This document shows, piece after piece, positions 15,510-24,141 of a DNA stretch of 38,714 nt; the first letter of the stretch is position 1; every line of letters begins with the position of its first letter. A program made the position numbers and the translations under genes. The notes beneath the pieces are model-generated. The model was not told the DNA's origin. It searched no databases and saw only the letters and a list, made by a program, of their open reading frames with translations. This DNA is from Flavobacteriaceae bacterium UBA7446 (GTDB lineage Bacteria > Bacteroidota > Bacteroidia > Flavobacteriales > Flavobacteriaceae), in assembly GCA_002478685.1 (NCBI GenBank), contig DLPY01000027.1:1-38714 (forward strand), read 5' to 3'.

Positions 15510-16640
15510 ATGCGAAAAATACAAATGGTCGATTTGCAGACCCAGTACGAATTCATCAAACCCCAAGTAGATGCGGGCATGCAAGAAGTACTTTCTTCAG
15601 CACAATTTATTAATGGCCCTGCCGTAAAAACGTTTCAAACCAACTTAGAAAAATACCTTGGAGTAAAGCATGTAATTCCATGCGCCAACGGCACAGATGC
15701 GCTTCAAGTTGCCATGATGGGATTGGGGCTAAAACCTGGTGATGAGGTCATTACAGCGGATTTCACCTTTGCTGCCACCGTGGAGGTTATCGCCCTTTTG
15801 GGGCTTACGCCTGTTTTGGTAGATGTACTTCCAGACACCTTTAATATTGACCCCAAAGCGATTGAAAAAGCGATTACTCCAAACACCAAAGCTATTGTTC
15901 CCGTACATCTTTTTGGGCAAGCTGCCGAGATGGATGCCATTATGGAAATTGCCAACAAGCATAACCTTTATGTGATTGAAGACAACGCCCAAGGTATTGG
16001 CGCAACTTTTACCAGCAAAGACGGCACCAAAACCAAAACAGGCGGTATTGGGCACGTAGCATCAACTTCTTTTTTCCCATCTAAAAATTTGGGTTGCTAC
16101 GGCGATGGCGGAGCCATTTTTACAAACGACGATGACCTCGCACACATCATTCGTGGCATTGTCAATCATGGCATGTACAAACGCTATCATCACGATGTAG
16201 TTGGGGTAAATTCTAGATTAGACAGCTTGCAAGCGGTGGTGTTAAACGAAAAATTAAAACTCCTTGACTACTATAATGAAAGACGTAAATGGGCGGCAAT
16301 TCGTTATACCGAACTAATAGGAGATCATCCAAAAATCATGACTCCTATAACTTCGGGGGATTGCAATTCGCACGTATTTCACCAATACACCCTTCGTATT
16401 TTGGATACAGACCGTGATGCCTTGGTAGTACATCTTCAGGAAAATAAAATTCCGTGCGGGGTATATTATCCCATACCATTACATTTACAAAAGGCGTATG
16501 CGGATAGGCGTTACAAAGAAGAAGATTTCAAGGCTACCAACCAGTTGATTTGTGAAGTTATTTCCCTACCTATGCACAGTGAGCTGGACGATGAACAAAT
16601 ACAGTTTATCTGTAAAACGATATTGGCGTTTTTGGATTAA
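15510..16640 (+). CDS. DegT/DnrJ/EryC1-type sugar aminotransferase
   Basis: A PLP enzyme of 376 residues from the ATG at 15510. It probably makes an amino sugar on a nucleotide-sugar keto intermediate for LPS or capsule. Motifs are GTDALQVAM (phosphate cup), DFTFAATVEVI, HLFGQAAEMDAIM, VIEDNAQGIGA (Asp158 to the pyridine ring), and Lys182 in STSFFPSKNLGCYGDGGA, which forms the Schiff base. It resembles WbpE/WlbC-type aminotransferases, but the exact sugar cannot be told and no other sugar genes lie beside it. It diverges from waaA and converges with a four-base overlap on fabD. Confidence 0.87.
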   Translation: MRKIQMVDLQTQYEFIKPQVDAGMQEVLSSAQFINGPAVKTFQTNLEKYLGVKHVIPCANGTDALQVAMMGLGLKPGDEVITADFTFAATVEVIALLGLTPVLVDVLPDTFNIDPKAIEKAITPNTKAIVPVHLFGQAAEMDAIMEIANKHNLYVIEDNAQGIGATFTSKDGTKTKTGGIGHVASTSFFPSKNLGCYGDGGAIFTNDDDLAHIIRGIVNHGMYKRYHHDVVGVNSRLDSLQAVVLNEKLKLLDYYNERRKWAAIRYTELIGDHPKIMTPITSGDCNSHVFHQYTLRILDTDRDALVVHLQENKIPCGVYYPIPLHLQKAYADRRYKEEDFKATNQLICEVISLPMHSELDDEQIQFICKTILAFLD

Positions 16641-17518
16641 TCCAATACAGCAGATTTGACTTCAGCTTCGCGATCTATTTTTTTAACTAATCCTTGTAGT
16701 ACTTTGCCCGGACCGTACTCCGTGAACAAACTTGCGCCATCTTCGAGCATTTGCTTGATGGTTTGTGTCCACTTTACAGGGCCCGTAAGTTGAGCGATTA
16801 GATTCTCTTTGATTATGCTTGCATCTTGTATAGGTGCAGCCGCTACATTTTGGTAAATGGGACAACTTGGTGTATGAATGGTGGTTTCTAAAATGGCTTT
16901 GGCAAGTTCGTCGCGCGCAGGCTCCATTAGCGGTGAGTGAAACGCACCTCCAACAGGAAGAAGTAATGCACGTTTAGCACCCGCCTCTTTGAGTTTTTCG
17001 CAAGCCGCTTCCACCGCTGAAAACTCCCCCGAAATTACCAATTGCCCCGGACAATTATAATTGGCAGCCACGACAACACCATCAAGCTCAGCACAAGTAT
17101 TTTCTACTAAATCATCGGCTAATCCAAGCACCGCAGCCATGGTGCCTTTGGTAACATCACATGCTGCTTGCATGGTCTTTGCGCGTTTGGAAACCAAGCG
17201 TAAACCGTCCTCAAAAGATAAGGCTCCCATTGCCGTAAGTGCAGAAAATTCACCCAAAGAATGCCCAGCAGCCATATCGGGAGTAGATTTTTGCGCCAAT
17301 TCATAGGATATAACCGAATGCAAAAAAATGGCTGGCTGCGTGACTTCGGTTTCTTTTAAAGTATCATCATCGCCATCAAACATAATGTCTGTAATAGAAA
17401 ATCCTAAGATTTTGTTGGCGGTAGTAAAGCGTTCTTTAGCCAAAGAACTTTGTTCATACAGTTCCTTGCCCATTCCTACAAACTGGGCGCCTTGCCCAGG
17501 AAATATAGCTACATTCAT
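16637..17518 (-). CDS. fabD: Malonyl-CoA:ACP transacylase
   Basis: FabD loads malonyl groups onto acyl carrier protein for fatty-acid synthesis in the cytoplasm. The 293-residue protein shows FPGQGAQFVGMG at the N-terminus, the nucleophile Ser87 in AAGHSLGEFSAL, and the catalytic His in GGAFHSPLM (near residue 193), then NVAA and YGPGKVLQGLVKK. Length and order are normal. The start overlaps the end of the DHFR gene by four bases (ATGA), so it is the last gene of the minus-strand run. Confidence 0.95.
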   Translation of the reverse strand: MNVAIFPGQGAQFVGMGKELYEQSSLAKERFTTANKILGFSITDIMFDGDDDTLKETEVTQPAIFLHSVISYELAQKSTPDMAAGHSLGEFSALTAMGALSFEDGLRLVSKRAKTMQAACDVTKGTMAAVLGLADDLVENTCAELDGVVVAANYNCPGQLVISGEFSAVEAACEKLKEAGAKRALLLPVGGAFHSPLMEPARDELAKAILETTIHTPSCPIYQNVAAAPIQDASIIKENLIAQLTGPVKWTQTIKQMLEDGASLFTEYGPGKVLQGLVKKIDREAEVKSAVLD

Positions 17519-18417
17519 GCGTCTATTTTTTCGTATCTAATAAATGAAAATGCGTGCGCGTGCTCATCATCTTTGTCGTGGTTTTCGCGCCAAACCTCAC
17601 GCCAAACAGTAGTATCTATTTCTGGAAAAAACGTGTCTGCTTCAAAATCATCGTGTACTCGTGTGAGTTCAATACAGTCTGCAAACGCCAATGCTTGACT
17701 GTAAATTTCTCCCCCACCAATAATAAACGGGCGGTCATCTTCTTGTGCAAAGGCCAACGCCGCCTCTAATGAACTGACCACCTGCGCATTTTCTGCAACG
17801 TAATCTTTTTGTCTTGAAATAACCACATTGGTTCGGTTTGGTAATGCTTTTGGCATGGACTCGAACGTTTTTCTACCCATAATAACATGATGTCCTTTGG
17901 TTAGATTTTTAAAGTGCTTTAGGTCGTCAGATAAATGCCAAATGAGCTTATTGTCTTTTCCAAGTGCATTATTTTCGCCAGCGGCAGCAATAATCGTAAT
18001 GTTTTTTTGTTGCCTTTCACGCTCCCATTCAGCAGTCGCTTTAAGGGTAGCTTCTTTATCCATACTCCGTTTTATTTTTTCCACCTTAGCGGCTTGTTTT
18101 TCAAGTAGAAACTCCATCTGCTGGATTTCCCATGCCTTTCCCATAAACGAATAAAACAGATAAACTTTAAGAAAGTGTATGAGCAACAAGACACCTAAAA
18201 AAGTAGCTAGCACAAACGACCAATGCGTATTGAAAGGAGTAAAATCTGCTTTATATTCAAAAGCAAAATTTAGCACTAGTGCAAAAAATACGAGAAATAA
18301 TGTAACAAGTAGGTGTGAATGAAAACGCTTTTTTTGTGCAACGCGTTGTTGAGCATGTTCCATAAGTGAAAGATGCTGTGGGTCAAGGGTAATTTTTGAT
18401 TTTTTTTTAAAAAGCAT
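17515..18417 (-). CDS. folA: Dihydrofolate reductase fused to an N-terminal 2TM domain
   Basis: A 300-residue fusion. Residues 1-120 form a 2TM domain: a basic N-terminus, two membrane helices (about 33-53 and 66-90) and the typical FMGKAWEIQQMEFLLEK tail. A charged linker follows. DHFR starts at about residue 139 (NITIIAAAGENNALGKDNKL), with catalytic Asp165 in WHLSDDLKHF, MGRKTFES and GGGEIY. The reductase makes tetrahydrofolate from the dihydrofolate produced by thyA, which ends 11 bases upstream. The frame is uninterrupted and the active-site residues are intact, so this is a membrane-anchored DHFR. In other flavobacteria, as I recall, the 2TM domain is a separate protein; the fusion needs checking. 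Confidence 0.9.
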   Translation of the reverse strand: MLFKKKSKITLDPQHLSLMEHAQQRVAQKKRFHSHLLVTLFLVFFALVLNFAFEYKADFTPFNTHWSFVLATFLGVLLLIHFLKVYLFYSFMGKAWEIQQMEFLLEKQAAKVEKIKRSMDKEATLKATAEWERERQQKNITIIAAAGENNALGKDNKLIWHLSDDLKHFKNLTKGHHVIMGRKTFESMPKALPNRTNVVISRQKDYVAENAQVVSSLEAALAFAQEDDRPFIIGGGEIYSQALAFADCIELTRVHDDFEADTFFPEIDTTVWREVWRENHDKDDEHAHAFSFIRYEKIDA

Positions 18418-18428
18418 AAGTATTGGAT

Positions 18429-19253
18429 TTAGACCGCAACCGTTCCTTTTATGCTGGGGTGCGGATCGTAATTGAGAATTTCAATATCCTTATAACGAAA
18501 GGAAAGCAAATCAGTAACGTTGGGGTTGAGCTTAAGTGTTGGTAGGGACCTAGGTGTTCTGCTGAGTTGTAACTCCAATTGCTCTATGTGGTTGCTATAA
18601 ATATGTGCATCGCCCAAAGTGTGAATAAACTCACCAGTCTTAAAACCAGATACTTGTGCCATCATTTCGGTAAGCAATGCATACGAAGCTATATTAAACG
18701 GAACACCAAGAAAAATATCGGCACTGCGTTGATATAGCTGGCATGAAAGTTTTCCATCGGCTACATAAAATTGAAAAAACGCATGGCAGGGCGGTAGAGC
18801 AGCTTTGCCGTTTGCAACGTTTTCGCTAAACGACTTTGAGGTGTCTGGAAGTACGCTTGGATTCCAAGCAGACACCAACATGCGTCGGCTGTTTGGGTTG
18901 GTTTTTAATGTTTCAATGACGTTTACAAGTTGGTCGACGCCCTCGTTGTTCCAATTGCGCCATTGGTGTCCGTACACCGGACCTAAGTTTCCGTTTTCGT
19001 TTGCCCATTCGTTCCAAATACGTACGCCGTTTTCGGTAAGATATTCAATATTGGTATCTCCTTTAATAAACCATAGCAGCTCGTAAATCACTGATTTTAG
19101 GTGAATTTTTTTGGTGGTAACCAATGGAAAACCTTCAGACAAATCAAAACGCATTTGATGCCCAAATACGCTCCGAGTTCCAGTTCCAGTTCTGTCTCCT
19201 TTTACCGCCCCCTCGTTCAGAGCACGTTTAACCAAATCTAAATATTGCTGCAT
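18429..19253 (-). CDS. thyA: Thymidylate synthase
   Basis: ThyA methylates dUMP with methylene-tetrahydrofolate, giving dTMP and dihydrofolate. The 274-residue protein contains GDRTGTGTRSVFGHQMRFDL (dUMP phosphate Arg), the catalytic Cys156 in ALPPCHAFFQFYV, QRSADIFLGVPFNIASYALL and HTLGDAHIYSNH. Length matches the short bacterial class. It is next to the DHFR gene, which recycles its product, and both sit behind the nucleoside transporter. Confidence 0.96.
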   Translation of the reverse strand: MQQYLDLVKRALNEGAVKGDRTGTGTRSVFGHQMRFDLSEGFPLVTTKKIHLKSVIYELLWFIKGDTNIEYLTENGVRIWNEWANENGNLGPVYGHQWRNWNNEGVDQLVNVIETLKTNPNSRRMLVSAWNPSVLPDTSKSFSENVANGKAALPPCHAFFQFYVADGKLSCQLYQRSADIFLGVPFNIASYALLTEMMAQVSGFKTGEFIHTLGDAHIYSNHIEQLELQLSRTPRSLPTLKLNPNVTDLLSFRYKDIEILNYDPHPSIKGTVAV

Positions 19254-19332
19254 AATATATTTTTGTAAAGGTAAAATCTAGAGGTAATAATAACACAGTT
19301 GTGCGAACAGTTTTTCAAAAGGTTTTCAACGA

Positions 19333-20679
19333 TTAGCCCAACAAAGCCCCTACAATCGCGGCAGATAAAAGCGACGCAAGCGTGCCACCCAACACTGCCC
19401 TAAACCCAAACTTGGAAATTACTTTTCGTTGATTGGGAGCTAATCCGCCAATGCCTCCAATTTGGATACCTATAGAAGCAAAATTGGCAAACCCACAGAG
19501 CATATAGGTTGCCATTACGATGGATTTTTGATAAAGAAAATGGATATCATTTGCACTATTTTTGAGTTCAGCTAATTGGATATAACCCACAAATTCGCTT
19601 GCTGCTAATTTTACACCTAACAACTGTCCCATGGGCATTAAATCGTTCCAAGGTACTCCGACAAGCCACATTAGCGGAGCGAATATTGTTCCCAAAATAG
19701 CTTCAATAGACAACGCTTCATACGCCGACCAACTTGCAAACCAATTGTTAAGATTCGTCAATTCGCCAACTTGAAAAAGGATGCCGTTGGTCATAGCAAT
19801 GAGTGCTACAAAAACAAGTAGCATGCCGCCAATATTAGCGGCGAGTTTTACCCCTTCAATCGTACCATTTGCAATGGCATCTAACGGGTTGCTGCCAACA
19901 TCTTGTTTGGAAATTTTGGTCTCTTTGTCAATTTCCCCGGTTTGCGGAAAAAGCATCTTAGATATTACAATGGCGCCCGGCGCTGCCATAACCGATGCTG
20001 CCAACAAATGTTTGGCAAAAGCTAGGCGCAGTTCAGTGTCGTTGCCACCCAAAAAACTGATGTATGCTGCCAAAACACCACCCGCAACAGTTGCCATACC
20101 GCTCACCATCACTAAAAGTATTTCGGAGCGATTCATTTTGGGTAAATACGCTTTAATGAGTAGCGGGGCTTCAGTTTGACCTAAGAAAATATTTCCAATA
20201 ACAGAGAGGCTTTCTGCCCCAGAAACATTGAGAAGTTTGGTGGCGCACTTGGCGAGAATCCTTACAAGAAACTGTAACACACCTAAGTAAAACAGCAATG
20301 ATGTTAACGCAGCAAAAAAGACAATAGTGGGTAAAATCTGAAACACAAAAATAAAACCGTAGCTATCGGAGTTCATTAAATCACCAAAGAGGAAAGTGCT
20401 TCCAGCAGCTGTAAAATCTAAAATACTAACAAACACTTGTCCAATAGCACTAAAAACACTTTCCACCCAGCGGATCTTTAAGACACAGAATGCCAAAAAG
20501 AGTTGTAAAAGCAGCCCAAAACCTACCGTTTTCCAGGGAATTGCCTTACGGTTTGCACTAAATATATAAGCTAGAGAAAGGAGCGTAAATATGCCAATTA
20601 CCCCTTGAAAAATACCAAAAAGTGTAATGCCTTGATGTGCAAGAATTGGCTCAAGTGCAGTTCCAAAAAACACGTTCAT
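19333..20679 (-). CDS. Concentrative nucleoside transporter (NupC type)
   Basis: A 448-residue inner-membrane protein with about ten hydrophobic segments. The CNT signature is visible: FLGQTEAPLLIKAYLPKMNRSEILLVMVSGMATVAGGVLAAYI, then PGAIVISKMLFPQT, and later LLGVKLAASEFVGYIQLAEL and LCGFANFASIGIQIGGIGGLAP. These are substrate- and cation-binding regions of CNT proteins, which bring in nucleosides with Na+ or H+. It overlaps the preceding gene by four bases and is followed by thyA, which suits a nucleotide-supply group. Confidence 0.9.
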   Translation of the reverse strand: MNVFFGTALEPILAHQGITLFGIFQGVIGIFTLLSLAYIFSANRKAIPWKTVGFGLLLQLFLAFCVLKIRWVESVFSAIGQVFVSILDFTAAGSTFLFGDLMNSDSYGFIFVFQILPTIVFFAALTSLLFYLGVLQFLVRILAKCATKLLNVSGAESLSVIGNIFLGQTEAPLLIKAYLPKMNRSEILLVMVSGMATVAGGVLAAYISFLGGNDTELRLAFAKHLLAASVMAAPGAIVISKMLFPQTGEIDKETKISKQDVGSNPLDAIANGTIEGVKLAANIGGMLLVFVALIAMTNGILFQVGELTNLNNWFASWSAYEALSIEAILGTIFAPLMWLVGVPWNDLMPMGQLLGVKLAASEFVGYIQLAELKNSANDIHFLYQKSIVMATYMLCGFANFASIGIQIGGIGGLAPNQRKVISKFGFRAVLGGTLASLLSAAIVGALLG

Positions 20680-21269
20680 TCGTTTGCTTCGCTTTCACGT
20701 TTAGAAATTTCGTCTCGAAGTCGAGCTGCCATTTCATAATTTTCCTTTTTTACGGCCTTTTTGATGGCGCGCTCCAATTCTTCGGTAGTTAAGTCGTCGT
20801 AATTTTCTTCAGCAGAAAGCTCATCAATAAGAGCACCTTTTGATGGAGCATCGTCTTTGTCAAAAACAATTCCTGCTTTTTCCATGACGCTTTCGTGTGT
20901 GAATATTGGAGCTTTAAACCGTAATGCCAACGAAATCGCATCGGAAGTACGCGAGTCGATAATTTCTTCAATTTTATCACGTTCACAAATGAGACTTGAA
21001 TAAAAAACGCCGTCAACAAGCTTGGTAATGATGACACGTTTTATCGCAACGTCAAATCTAAAAGCAAAATTTTTAAATAAATCGTGCGTAAAAGGGCGCT
21101 GGGGTTTAATGTCTTTATCCAAAGCAACAGCAATAGACTGAGCTTCAAATTCGCCAATAACAACCGGTAATTTTCGTTTTCCATCCACTTCATCCAAAAT
21201 CATGGCATAAGCACCGCTTTGATTTTGGCTGTATGAAATACGATTCACACGAAGTTCAATGAGACTCAT
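20676..21269 (-). CDS. Bifunctional nuclease domain protein with UVR motif
   Basis: The 197-residue protein has an N-terminal DUF151 (bifunctional nuclease) domain, about residues 1-130. It reads LPVVIGEFEAQSIAVALDK, RPFTHDLFKNF and DSRTSDAISLALRFKAPIFTHESV. A C-terminal UvrB/UvrC-type motif covers about 158-192 (ELERAIKKAVKKENYEMAARLRDEI). This pairing is common in Bacteroidota. The nuclease name comes from a plant relative; the bacterial role is unknown. It is coupled to the transporter gene by an ATGA overlap. Confidence 0.88.
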   Translation of the reverse strand: MSLIELRVNRISYSQNQSGAYAMILDEVDGKRKLPVVIGEFEAQSIAVALDKDIKPQRPFTHDLFKNFAFRFDVAIKRVIITKLVDGVFYSSLICERDKIEEIIDSRTSDAISLALRFKAPIFTHESVMEKAGIVFDKDDAPSKGALIDELSAEENYDDLTTEELERAIKKAVKKENYEMAARLRDEISKRESEANE

Positions 21270-21314
21270 TTTTTGGATGTTGCTAATGAATTTTAAAAAT
21301 ACAAAATTCAGTGT

Positions 21315-22271
21315 TTATCCAAGTGCCTTAAATGCTTTTAACTTTTTGGTGAGCTCTGGCACCACCTCAAACGCATCGCCAACGACGCCATAATCGGCAG
21401 CTTTAAAGAAGGGCGCTTCGGGGTCGTTATTGATGACCACCTTTACTTTTGATGAATTCACTCCCGCCAAATGTTGAATAGCACCTGAAATACCAATGGC
21501 AATGTATAAGTTGGTAGAAACGGGCTTTCCTGTTTGACCCACGTGCTCGTCGTGCGAACGCCAACCCATATCTGAAACAGGCTTAGAACATGCCATGGCT
21601 GCTTCCAATACTTCGGCAAGATCTTCTATTAAATGCCAATTTTCAGGACCCTTTAGTCCTCTACCTCCCGAAACAACCACATCTGCATCAGCAATAGTGG
21701 CTTTGCCAACTACTTTTTCAATAGAAACTTGTTCTAAATTTGAAGTGACGTTTTCTGCATCCATTTCTTCAACCGTACAATCTACAGCATTTTCAATCAC
21801 ACCAAAAGTGTTGTTACCAACACCTATAATATTACAAGCTGTTAGCAATTGAGTGTGTGTAAAGGCTTTATTAGTAAACGCTGTTCGCTTGACCGTAAGT
21901 GGACTTAGCTCTTTGGGAAGGGCAACCACGTTAGGCACGTACCCAGCTTCGAGTTTTGCTGCAAGTAATGGCGCTAAAAATTTAGCATTTGCGCTACTGC
22001 TTAAAATAATATGAGTAACTTTATTTCTAAGTGCATAAGCAAAAATGGCATTTGCATATACATTAGAGTCAAAAGATTCAGGAACATTTGTGCTATGGGT
22101 TACTTTGGTAATTCCATATTGCCCTAAATCGGTCGCGTTAGTAGCATGAAAGGCTATGGCAGCACAATAGGTGTTTAGTTTTGCGGCAAGAGCCACCCCG
22201 TAAGAAGCTACTTCGGCAGCGTTGCGTTTTAGTGTGTTGTTTTCAGATTCAGCAATAATAAGAACAGACAT
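21315..22271 (-). CDS. etfA: Electron transfer flavoprotein alpha subunit
   Basis: EtfA carries the FAD of the EtfAB heterodimer that passes electrons from acyl-CoA dehydrogenases to the quinone pool. The 318-residue product has an N-terminal Rossmann-like domain and a C-terminal FAD domain: VVSGGRGLKGPENWHLIEDLA, PVSDMGWRSHDEHVGQTG, VSTNLYIAIGISGAIQHLAG and INNDPEAPFFKAADYGVVGD. These are standard FAD-contact segments. It lies 14 bases behind etfB. No Etf:quinone oxidoreductase is in the window. Confidence 0.94.
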   Translation of the reverse strand: MSVLIIAESENNTLKRNAAEVASYGVALAAKLNTYCAAIAFHATNATDLGQYGITKVTHSTNVPESFDSNVYANAIFAYALRNKVTHIILSSSANAKFLAPLLAAKLEAGYVPNVVALPKELSPLTVKRTAFTNKAFTHTQLLTACNIIGVGNNTFGVIENAVDCTVEEMDAENVTSNLEQVSIEKVVGKATIADADVVVSGGRGLKGPENWHLIEDLAEVLEAAMACSKPVSDMGWRSHDEHVGQTGKPVSTNLYIAIGISGAIQHLAGVNSSKVKVVINNDPEAPFFKAADYGVVGDAFEVVPELTKKLKAFKALG

Positions 22272-22285
22272 AATAAAATAAAGTG

Positions 22286-23032
22286 TTACAGGACGTTAGC
22301 TTCTTTGTGTAAAAGTTCAATAAGTTGGTCTAAATCATCTGCGGGTACCAACTTTACCTCAGCTTTTGGAGCTGGTTTTTCAAATTTTAAATCTTCTGTT
22401 GCTGCTGCAACTCGTTGTGCAGGTACAACTTCAAAAGGTTTTTGACGTGCTTGCATAATGCCACGCATATTAGGAATTCTAAGATCAGACTCCTCTACCA
22501 ACCCTTTTTGACCTCCTATGACCATTGGTAAGGAACCTTTAAGTTTTTCGCGTCCTCCGTCAATTTCGCGTTCTGCTACGGCAGTAGTACCGTCAATTTC
22601 TAAACCAACGCAGTTGGGAACAAAAGGTATATCTAATAAAGCTGCCAACATTCCAGGAACCATACCACCGTTATAGTCAATGGATTCTCTGCCTGCTATA
22701 ATTAAATCGTATGAATTGCTTTTAATAAAGGCGAAAAGCTCTTTTGCTACAGACGAACCATCAACAGCAGAGGTGTCAATTCTATATGCCTTGTCTGCCC
22801 CAATGGCCAAACATTTGCGTAAAGTGGTATCTGATTTTGAAGTTCCTACATGAACCACATGGACCTGTGCGCCTTGCTTCTCTTTGAACCAAATTGCACG
22901 AGTAAGTCCGAACTCATCATTTGGGTTTATGACAAATTGAATTCCGCTGCTGTCAAAAACGGTATCGTTTTCTGTAAAATTTATTTTTGATGTGGTGTCT
23001 GGAACATGACTAATGCACACTAAAATATTCAT
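22286..23032 (-). CDS. etfB: Electron transfer flavoprotein beta subunit
   Basis: Partner of EtfA, 248 residues, normal for the family. Typical segments are VCISHVPDTTSKINF, INPNDEFGLTRAIWFKE, LRKCLAIGADKAYRID, IIAGRESIDYNGGMVPGMLAALLDIP and LPMVIGGQKGLVEESDLRIPNMRGIMQARQKP. It is the first gene of the minus-strand run. A TACATTTG box at 23057-23050 precedes it, and the 22-bp palindrome 23071-23092 covers its -33 region, so it is probably under specific control. Confidence 0.94.
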   Translation of the reverse strand: MNILVCISHVPDTTSKINFTENDTVFDSSGIQFVINPNDEFGLTRAIWFKEKQGAQVHVVHVGTSKSDTTLRKCLAIGADKAYRIDTSAVDGSSVAKELFAFIKSNSYDLIIAGRESIDYNGGMVPGMLAALLDIPFVPNCVGLEIDGTTAVAEREIDGGREKLKGSLPMVIGGQKGLVEESDLRIPNMRGIMQARQKPFEVVPAQRVAAATEDLKFEKPAPKAEVKLVPADDLDQLIELLHKEANVL

Positions 23033-23049
23033 AATGATTTAATTTTCTA

Positions 23050-23057
23050 CAAATGTA
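23050..23057 (-). promoter_or_regulatory. -7 promoter box of etfB
   Basis: On the minus strand TACATTTG fits TAnnTTTG, 18 bases before the etfB start codon. No TTG lies 17-23 bp upstream; that interval is filled by the palindrome at 23071-23092. This suggests either an activator-dependent or a repressor-blocked promoter. Confidence 0.5.
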
Positions 23058-23070
23058 CAAAAAAATTAAA

Positions 23071-23092
23071 TTTATTATGCACGCATAATAAA
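23071..23092. promoter_or_regulatory. 22-bp palindromic operator candidate
   Basis: Half-site TTTATTATGC is perfectly repeated in inverse after a two-base centre (AC), giving 10-bp arms. It sits over the -33 region of etfB and ends 10 bases before the pdhB -33 box. The length and symmetry suit a dimeric regulator such as a MarR or TetR protein; none is encoded nearby. It has no T tract and lies between divergent genes, so it is not a terminator. Confidence 0.55.
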
Positions 23093-23102
23093 ATAAAGTC
23101 TT

Positions 23103-23132
23103 TTGCGATTGGACATTTTATTACTAATTTTG
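23103..23132 (+). promoter_or_regulatory. Promoter of pdhB-hppA
   Basis: TTG at 23103-23105 (within TTTTG) and TAATTTTG at 23125-23132 are separated by exactly 19 bp, a full match to the Bacteroidota primary promoter form. The start site is predicted near 23138, about ten bases before the pdhB ATG, giving a very short leader. Confidence 0.75.
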
Positions 23133-23148
23133 CGCCACTTAAACAGCT

Positions 23149-24123
23149 ATGAAGACCATACAATTCAGAGAAGCGATATGTGAGGCGATGACTGAGGAAA
23201 TGCGTCGCGATGAAAGCATTTATTTGATGGGTGAAGAAGTTGCCGAATATAATGGTGCCTATAAAGCCTCAAAAGGAATGTTAGACGAATTTGGCGAAAA
23301 ACGTGTTATTGATACGCCAATTTCCGAGCTTGGATTTACTGGGATTGGTGTCGGCTCTACTATGACTGGAAATCGCCCAATAATTGAATTTATGACATTT
23401 AATTTTGCGCTTGTTGGTATCGATCAGATTATTAATAATGCTGCAAAAATTCGTCAAATGTCTGCGGGTCAGTTTCCATGTCCTATTGTATTTCGTGGAC
23501 CTACTGCCTCTGCAGGTCAGTTAGCCGCTACGCACTCCCAAGCGTTTGAAAGTTGGTATGCCAATTGCCCTGGATTAAAAGTAATCGTGCCTTCGAATCC
23601 ATATGACGCAAAAGGACTTTTGAAAGCCGCTATCCGCGATGATGACCCCGTGATTTTTATGGAGTCTGAGCAAATGTACGGTGATAAAGGCGAAGTGCCT
23701 GACGGCGAATATGTACTTCCTATTGGCGTGGCTGAAGTGAAGAAACAAGGAACGGATGTTACCTTGGTTTCTTTTGGAAAGATTTTTAAAGAGGCTCATA
23801 AAGCTACTCATGCCTTGGCTAAAGAAAATATCTCGTGCGAACTTATTGATTTGCGCACCGTTCGTCCATTAGATATGGACACTATCATTGAGTCGGTCAA
23901 GAAAACCAATCGATTGGTTATTCTGGAAGAAGCATGGCCGTTTGGAAATGTCTCTACTGAAATTACTTACCAAATTCAAAATCAAATTTTTGATTATTTA
24001 GACGCACCAATTCAAAAAATAAATACTGCGGATACTCCGGCCCCTTACTCTCCTGTATTACTTCAGGAATGGTTGCCAAATCACGAAGATGTCATTCGCG
24101 CTGTTAAAAAAGTTTTAAACTAA
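23149..24123 (+). CDS. pdhB: Pyruvate dehydrogenase E1 component, beta subunit
   Basis: The beta half of the thiamine-diphosphate E1 enzyme that decarboxylates pyruvate in the PDH complex. The 324-residue protein shows MGEEVAEYNGAYKASKGMLDEFG (Glu of the ThDP site), DTPISELGFTGIGVGS, FRGPTASAGQLAATHSQ, LKVIVPSNPYDAKGLLKAAI and LIDLRTVRPLDMDTI. The length is normal for the alpha2beta2 class. The alpha subunit and E2/E3 genes are not in the window. hppA follows after 18 bases and is probably co-transcribed. Confidence 0.93.
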   Translation: MKTIQFREAICEAMTEEMRRDESIYLMGEEVAEYNGAYKASKGMLDEFGEKRVIDTPISELGFTGIGVGSTMTGNRPIIEFMTFNFALVGIDQIINNAAKIRQMSAGQFPCPIVFRGPTASAGQLAATHSQAFESWYANCPGLKVIVPSNPYDAKGLLKAAIRDDDPVIFMESEQMYGDKGEVPDGEYVLPIGVAEVKKQGTDVTLVSFGKIFKEAHKATHALAKENISCELIDLRTVRPLDMDTIIESVKKTNRLVILEEAWPFGNVSTEITYQIQNQIFDYLDAPIQKINTADTPAPYSPVLLQEWLPNHEDVIRAVKKVLN

Positions 24124-24141
24124 AGAAATAAACCTATATAT

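Noticed and set aside
21280..21305. GAATTTT/AAAATTC inverted repeat between etfA and the nuclease-domain gene
   Set aside because: Purely AT-rich arms in an AT-rich gap with no T tract on the transcribed strand; weak as terminator or operator.
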